Shown here piece after piece: positions 58,434 to 64,000 of a stretch of 64,000 nucleotides of DNA. The notes beneath the pieces are model-generated. The model was not told where the DNA came from. It made no database searches and saw nothing but the letters and a program-made list of their open reading frames with translations. The DNA comes from Effrenium voratum. Lineage: Eukaryota; Sar; Dinophyceae; Suessiales; Symbiodiniaceae. The stretch lies in NCBI GenBank assembly GCA_963377175.1, contig CAUJNA010002791.1, positions 803,528-867,527 of the forward strand, given 5' to 3'. The first letter of the stretch is position 1. Each line of letters starts with the position of its first letter. The position numbers and the translations under genes were made by a program.

Positions 58434-59802
58434 TCACCAGAACATTCCCACGTAGCTGGGAACCGCAATTGATGAGCGGAGTTTCCACCTGCCATCTTTG
58501 GCGTGAATGCAATCATAGTAGTGGGAAGCAGCGATGTCGGCGTACACGCCGCCTCGGGGAATGGTGCAATGATTTTGCCGGAGTCTTGCAGATCCACCGA
58601 TACACATGGGGCGATCAGTGTGTACTCCCGCGAACTGGGCTGCTGCCTTGACCGCCGCTTCTTGAGATTGAAGGCTGCCTCTGCAGTAGAAGCCCAACGG
58701 AGGCAACCACACTTCATTCCAGTTTGTGTAGTCACGGTTGGGAGGAGGTTGCTCTTGCCATTTCGAGGGTCTGATCAGCTCTCTTCATCGCGCAGAATGC
58801 TGATGGCCGCCTGCATATTGGTATTATGGGACCAGAAAAACGTCGAATGTGATTGTGTGCGATGCTTATCAGGTAGCAATCGGCGAGGCACAAACGAGAA
58901 GAGGATCCCAAAGAGGTTCTTCTGGGCGTTCTTCTTGTCAGGCGAGAACTGGTGATACGTCCGTGTGGTCTTGCGGATATATGGCCATCCCTCTTCGCAT
59001 ATGCCGAGCTGTACAATGAGTTGTGTCGGAATGGATTTCGGGGAGATCTGGAAGTAGTTGGAAATCTCCTTGACCACTTGATCCGTCCAGGGGCCTGGGA
59101 CACCATGGGGCAACGGAGAAAATAGGAGCTCTGAAATGGGCTTCACCCGATGCTCATCCTCGATGATGTTGCGGCGATGCGGCATGAGGCTCCTGTAGAC
59201 CGTCTCCCAAGATTTCTTCCACTTCTCAGGTTCAGGAAACACTAAGGTGGCAATGGAGGGCAACGTGTAGTAAAGAACACCGTCCACCTGGATGGCAATC
59301 TCCTCGATCCGGCAGCCAGTGCGTAGCTTGAAACGGTGACTGCCCAAGTCAGGTACATGCTGGCGAACAGGGAGATGAAGCAGCTCAATCTGGTTCACGG
59401 GTGCTGGGGGTTGGGTAGGCGGCAGTGTAGGCGATCGGGGTCTCCTCTGATCATCATGAGCGCGACGACCATCACCTTTCCATTCTCCCCAGTCATCCTC
59501 CGACATCCCTTGTGGCCCTGGTGTGAGCCTGACCCGGGAGCGACGGGACCTGGGAGAGCGAGAGTGTTTTTTATTGGATGATTGCGCACCGCTCTGATGT
59601 TGGTCTCTGATCCAAGTGCTGGAACATCACGCGAAGAGCTGTGGGCCTGCACATTGTGTTGATGTACCAGACCGTGTGTCCGGACGAATAGTTGCATCTC
59701 ATTGCCGTTGATGAAGTTTGGAAGGTGCTCCAGCGTCACTTGGCTCGTGGTTTGAACCGAGCCGTCTGGGCGTAATAGACTGGTGACCGTGTACTCCGCC
59801 AT
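58434..59802 (-). CDS. ORF of about 455 aa, unknown function
   Basis: ATG at 59802 (MAEYTVTSLLRPDGSVQTTS) in CCATGG context. N-terminal 70 residues are followed by a frame change near 59,540 into MSEDDWGEWKGDGRRAHDDQ, a Pro-rich stretch, then a dense globular part: FKLRTGCRIEEIAIQVDGVL, TLVFPEPEKWKKSWETVYRS, VVKEISNYFQISPKSIPTQL, FGILFSFVPRRLLPDK. A second frame change near 58,785 extends it with SKWQEQPPPNRDYTNWNEVW and LPPLGFYCRG to a stop at 58434. The YTNWNEVWLPP part faintly recalls the YREW...VYLP part of the module family. No known domain is seen. Confidence 0.6.
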
Positions 59803-59825
59803 GGTTTTGAGCCAGCTGCATGCAG
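59803..59825 (-). promoter_or_regulatory. Candidate trans-splice acceptor before the 455-aa ORF
   Basis: The coding strand reads TGTCTGCATGCAG then CTGGCTCAAAACC and ATG. The AG is at 59816-59817, 13 bp before the start codon. TGGCTCAA here also resembles the end of the spliced leader, probably by chance. Confidence 0.3.
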
Positions 59826-59851
59826 ACACAACACGACACTCCGACAAGCAG

Positions 59852-62373
59852 TCACAAGCGCACATTACAAGTAACACAGCAACAAGACCGCACGCAATTT
59901 GTCCCGAGTCGTCGCCGGACATCACGAAGGAGATGGGGGTCGAAACCTTTGGCCTCATAAAGGCGTTTGAGAGCGTTAAGTCCATGTTGTTGCTGAACCG
60001 CAGGTTGTGCACCACGTATAATGAGCCACGAGCGAGAAGACCAAGAAGAGTAGGTAAACATCTGATCGTTGGCACTCCAAATCCCTTTGATTTGAGAGGG
60101 ATGATCAGGTAGCTGTGGTGTAATAGTCCTGGACGAAGAATCACATAGGTAACCCAGAACTTTGTCATCATGCTGAAACTCAAGCATCACAGGTGGACGA
60201 TAAAATTCCAGGGAAAGAAAATGCCTGAGCACCGGTGAGTGTGGAGCAGAATCACGTAGCAGGATGAAACGATTATCGACATAACGCTCGTGCCAGATCA
60301 CCCCGACATCGGGCATGCGAAAACGCAAAGAACACATTGTTTGGTGCCAGAAGAAGTCTTCCACCGTGGCAACCAGATTACAGAGAGGTGGCGCGGCAGG
60401 TATCCCATAGCGACTCCACGTTCTTGTCGGAACAAGTAGCCATTGATCTCGAAGTGACTGTTGTCAATGACAAAGTCGAGGAGGTGACGAAGGTCTTGTT
60501 CACGAAAAGTTCGAGGGACCTTCGTTTGACGGCGCCATTTGCCTTTGAACATACGGCGCCGATGGTCCGACTTCAATTCGTACACCGACCATTGTGAGGA
60601 TCTGCGAAGGCCAACTACTTGATCATAACGATGAAGAAGCACCTGTAGTGCCTGATGGAAACGCTCCGTAGGAATGGACGTGAAGAAACCGGACAGGTCC
60701 TGAGACACCAGGTGGATGTATTCGGCGGGATCTGCCTTTGACAGTGCGTCCCACAGCTGTTGGACAAGTTCTTGGACCGAAAGCTGTCCTGGTATGTCGG
60801 GAAAGGTAACTTTGGTAAGTTCAAAAATGAGGGCGCCGAAGACCGTGAGGAAGGGAGCTGCCCACGTGCCAAAGAAAGAAATGATGGGTCTTGCTTTCTG
60901 CCAATCCTTGGTCGGCTTTGGAAGGATGCGAGCTGCAGGCAACGGTGCTTGAAGTCGAAGTCCCCACGCGTAGCGCTGATGTAGGAGAGAAGGTATCGTA
61001 GCGACCACTTCAGAGCAAAAAGATGCTGCAGAATCACGGCACAGCGAAAAGACTTCTCCCGAGCAAAATGTCTTGTGCATCAGTATGGCGAACAACGAAG
61101 GGCAAATCACATGTGCACGAGAGGGAAAATGATCCGCAGGAATTACAACCCACGAAGACAAAGAGGCCACGGTTCGTTGTAGAGAAGTGGATGACCAATA
61201 AGCACGATCTTGAAGGTTGGATCGATGGGCGTCAATCAACTGATTTAGCACAGGCCGTAGATCAGTAAGAAGACTGGAGCCATGTACATGCCACCGACGA
61301 GCTAGTTTGCGAAGCTGTGTGGTGAAGCGCTGATGCAACAAGTCAACATCACCGAAATACTGATCCTTCATGGACGCGGCCATGATATCCATGTCGATGT
61401 CCGCATTGATGCGTGAGAACTCATCCACCATTACTGCATGTTCATGCGCACGGTGAAGGCGGTGATCATCAATGTCCGAACAGCGACACGGAAAAGATGC
61501 GTCAGGAGTCCATCTGCGTTGCCATGTGCGGTAGTTGTAGATCCTGTCTCCCAAAGTGGCGCTGCGAGTTTCCACCACCCGGATCTTTGGAAGAAATAGG
61601 GAGGGAAACAAGTCACGATGTGAAGCGACCCAACGTTGTAACCACGTGCCAAGTTGAGCTTTCCAATGCCGTACATGTAGAGGCGGTAGAAGTAGTTGTG
61701 CCAAAGTGCTTGGTGATTGGAGCTGTCGTTTGTGCAGCACCTGGGCGAGGAGTTTCTGTGCCTTGGAACGAAAGGGCTCGTTGACAAAGACGGAGAGTCG
61801 CAGGAAGTAGTAGAGCTGAGTGGGTGGAAAAGCCGCCGACAGTAGGTCTCGCACGGCTTGGAACGATGCGCCTGTGTTGGATCCCAGCTGATAGAGAGTG
61901 GAGTAATGCGCTTGAATGTCGTCCAACATTTCAGGTCGAAATTGCCGTTGAAGATCCGGATGTAGTCTTCGTCGAAAACGTTTGTGTAAACCAAGCGAGG
62001 TGGGAGACGACAACGAATGACGTCGAAAGTCAACGAGATGCTCCCGGAAGCCCACCTTTCGAAGAAGTCTATGTACCCAGGGTGCATTCAAATGCGGGCG
62101 CAGCATGTATTGCCACTTACTTTCCTGGACCCAAACCGAGGAAATGGGGAGTTGGACCGCAACTAATACTTCCAGAAAACGGCCCAACCAAGGTAATTGT
62201 GCAACTGACTCGTATTCATCTGTTGGTATCGACGGTGGTGGTAGTCCAGGAAAGCAGTATTGCCAGCACGTAGAGAACATTGTCAACGAGTGTAGAAAGG
62301 TGTCCAGAGAATGCCATTGTGCAACATCATCATAGATTCCACAGCGGCGAAGCTCAGCCAACATGGTGAACAT
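59852..62373 (-). CDS. Penelope-like reverse transcriptase, frameshifted
   Basis: Start chosen at ATG 62373 (MFTMLAELRRCGIYDD); the open frame extends upstream without another ATG. The N-terminal 370 residues are helical, with a CxC/His cluster FPCRCSDIDDHRLHRAHEHA and SSWVVIPADHFPSRAHVICP, a region also conserved in PLE-type RTs. RT motifs follow: LPKPTKDWQKARPIIS (PLE motif near KxHK..RPI), VSQDLSGFFTSIPTERF (motif A), RGVAMG (motif B), then after a one-base frame change at about 60,403 PAAPPLCNLV, HERYVDNRFIL (motif C, second Asp replaced by Asn) and a thumb-like end. No GIY-YIG or other endonuclease is visible, as in Athena/Coprina-type elements. The combined length is about 840 aa. LINE and retron RTs are less likely given the PKPT..RPI and RYVD motifs. 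Confidence 0.82.
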
Positions 62374-62578
62374 GCAACCAATGAAATCTACAGTGTGGCG
62401 GCGACATGAATGCAAGCGGCAATGAATATCAAGCAAATGACAACGCAAGCACAGACAAGCGCATCATCAAACAAGTGCAAAGCAAGAAGACGACGGACGA
62501 GTTTTGAACCTTTCCCCAACCGTGACACAGCTGCCGCTCCGGGCTCAGAAGTGAACGAAGTTCGTCAAGAGGGACTGC

Positions 62579-63965
62579 TCACCCACTGAGTAAGCGGGCG
62601 GTCACGATGAGGTGACTCAGCGCCTTGTCAGTGAGCTTGGTGAGGTAGCCGGGCTCCAGTCCCCACCATCGCCCCAAGCGTAGGTGCGTCTTTTTTTGGC
62701 ATGCGTTGACGCGCCTGAAGGAGTTGCGTTGCCATGGAATCCAAGGACTTGTTGCCATTGAGACGGGACGGGTGATTGGCCCACTTGACCAATGACGCCA
62801 AAGTGGTGGTTGTGGGTGATTGCTTGAGATACAAGCGTGGCTGATCACTGGTCCATGTGTAGTACTTGATGACGTCATCCGGCGTGCTGTGCATGGTGAG
62901 CAATTGTGACGCCGCTGGCTTGGAAGGCGGTGAAGAAACTCCGTGAAGAGACTGAATGATCCGGGGTTGCACCGCGCCATCAAACGACTTGCCATCAAGG
63001 GCCGCTGCGCTAGCCGTAAGAAAAAGAGCTGGGAGGTGACGAGGATTGTGTGTGGTTGACCGGTGGTGGTGTAACCAACTCTGCATCATCCTTCTGGCTT
63101 GGCACCGTGGGGGAAGTCGAAGCGCGTAACGATGCTGAATACTGAGCCTGGAGCAACTCATGAGCACGATTTAGATCATTGTACTTCTTGACCATGTCAT
63201 CCGTCTGGGTAGAAGGCGTGAGAGTGGCGTGGTGTTGCTGAAGAAACTGAAGTACCAAGTTGGCCAAATGGTCATGAACCTTGATCCGCTGATTGAAGTC
63301 GTCGAGGTTGAGCCCCAGTGAGTTAGCAAGGTCCTTTTCCAAGGTAAGCAGGTTGATCGACTGTGATCGTCGTAGTAGTTTGGAACAGGTGCTCCAAAGT
63401 AAGGCCTCGGTGCGAGTGCGAAAGCCTTCCCACGTCACGAATCTGCCGTGAGCAAACGGCCGGAGCAGCCAGTTGGTGAGGCCTCCATGAATGACCTGAA
63501 CCAGGCGAACGTCACGAATGTCCATGCCGGACATGTCACGTAGGTTGTTGTGCGGGGTGTTGGCGACCGTCGTGGGCAGGCTGAAGTTGTAGAGCTGGTT
63601 GATATCTAGCATGCCATCTCCAGGTGTCCAGTCAGCCGATGGAGTACCGGTGGCGGCATCACGGGCGTCATGAACTTCGTTGGCGTGGGCTCTGGAGGAA
63701 CTGGCATCATGTAGTTGATCGGTGAATGATGGAACTGCTGCGTGGGGTTTGGAATCGATTGAGAATTGGTCGGCATCACCGGGAAATTGTTGGCGGAGTT
63801 GTAGCCGGAATTGTGTTGCCAGGATACCAGGTTGTTCCAATCCATGCCTTCCGAGACCTGGTTGTCATTGTGTTCGTGTCGGCGTGCTTTACGAGCTTGA
63901 GGGGGAGGACTCCGATCACGTCTGCGCCGAGTCCTGGATCTGTCACGATCATCACGTCGAGACAT
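62579..63965 (-). CDS. ORF1: Arg/Ser-rich, coiled-coil protein upstream of the RT
   Basis: ATG at 63965 in a strong context (GCCACCATG). Residues 1-30 are Arg/Ser/Asp-rich (SRRDDRDRSRTRRRRDRSPP), suiting nucleic-acid binding or nuclear entry. After a frame change near 63,650 comes a globular part (MSGMDIRDVRLVQVIHGGLT, LLRPFAHGRFVTWEGFRTRT) and a helical, Leu-rich region (MVKKYNDLNRAHELLQAQYS), probably a coiled coil. Further shifts near 63,030 and 62,640 give LDGKSFDGAVQPRIIQSLHG, STPDDVIKYYTWTSDQPRLY and a C-terminal KLTDKALSHLIVTARLLSG. Its place before the RT and its basic plus coiled-coil plan resemble ORF1/Gag-like proteins of retroelements. Function inferred only. Confidence 0.6.
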
Positions 63966-64000
63966 GGTGGCGCAACCAACTCACAACCGTCACACTTCAA

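Larger units (their letters stand above)
53594..64000 (-). mobile_element. Multi-ORF locus around a Penelope-like RT (right end outside window)
   Basis: At least nine ORFs all lie on the minus strand with 20-200 bp between them: ORF1, RT, a 455-aa ORF, a Pro-rich membrane ORF, a basic ORF, and five small ORFs of which four clearly share one module. An RT in the centre suggests one mobile unit; the shared strand and spacing are consistent with a single polycistronic transcript resolved by spliced-leader trans-splicing. No terminal repeats are seen on the left, and the right end is cut by the window. A host gene cluster that merely contains an RT gene is the main alternative. Confidence 0.5.

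Noticed and set aside
59803..60183. N-terminal 127 codons of a longer frame upstream of MAEYTVTS
   Set aside because: They overlap the RT C-terminus in another frame and have no coding pattern; the ATG at 59802 is the better start.

Overview
The window looks like repeat-rich nuclear DNA of a dinoflagellate or a close relative (inference). The grounds are: a Ty1/copia polyprotein with protease and RNase H motifs of the type common in dinoflagellate genomes; fragments matching the 3' part of the dinoflagellate spliced leader (TTTGGCTCAAG); unidirectional ORFs with tight spacing; long tandem arrays and microsatellites; and no bacterial operons, rRNA or confident tRNA. The genus cannot be told.

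Layout. 1-7.7 kb: mostly non-coding, with one Ala/Gln/Pro-repeat ORF, a TAA/TA microsatellite and an orphan satellite fragment. 7.7-25.1 kb: eight tandem copies of a roughly 1.9-2.3 kb monomer in the order alpha-beta-gamma-alpha-beta-gamma-alpha-beta, a higher-order repeat with a period of about 6.5 kb. It contains a copy-specific 296 bp inversion, a 44 bp-arm near-palindrome present in four of the eight copies, and a conserved short hairpin. 25.1-27.2 kb: non-coding, with a TTCC microsatellite. 27,235-35,603: a complete copia-type LTR retrotransposon on the minus strand, with 235 bp LTRs (4 differences), AAAAC target-site duplication, PPT and PBS. It codes for Gag, a HAD-like domain, a zinc knuckle, protease, integrase, a methyltransferase-like domain, RT and RNase H, and is broken by frameshifts and one stop. 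35.6-45.7 kb: largely non-coding, with a 1.6 kb compound TG/TGTGCG microsatellite and a pair of inverted repeats. 45.7-49.3 kb, plus strand: a decayed protein-coding locus ending in an endonuclease/exonuclease/phosphatase (EEP)-like domain. 49.7-53.6 kb: non-coding.

53.6-64 kb, minus strand: the most unusual part. A compact one-way string of at least nine short ORFs includes an Arg/Ser-rich coiled-coil ORF1, a Penelope-like reverse transcriptase of about 840 aa with a YVDN active site, a 455-aa ORF of unknown function, a proline-rich membrane protein, a small basic ORF, and four or five tandem paralogues of a new small module (TYREW ... YRDW ... GYQR). Its plan recalls the giant multi-ORF, endonuclease-lacking Penelope-like elements (Terminons) known from rotifer telomeres, but these accessory ORFs are not ones I recognise. 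Almost every ORF carries one single-base frame change, from decay, assembly indels or recoding. The cluster runs off the right edge of the window.
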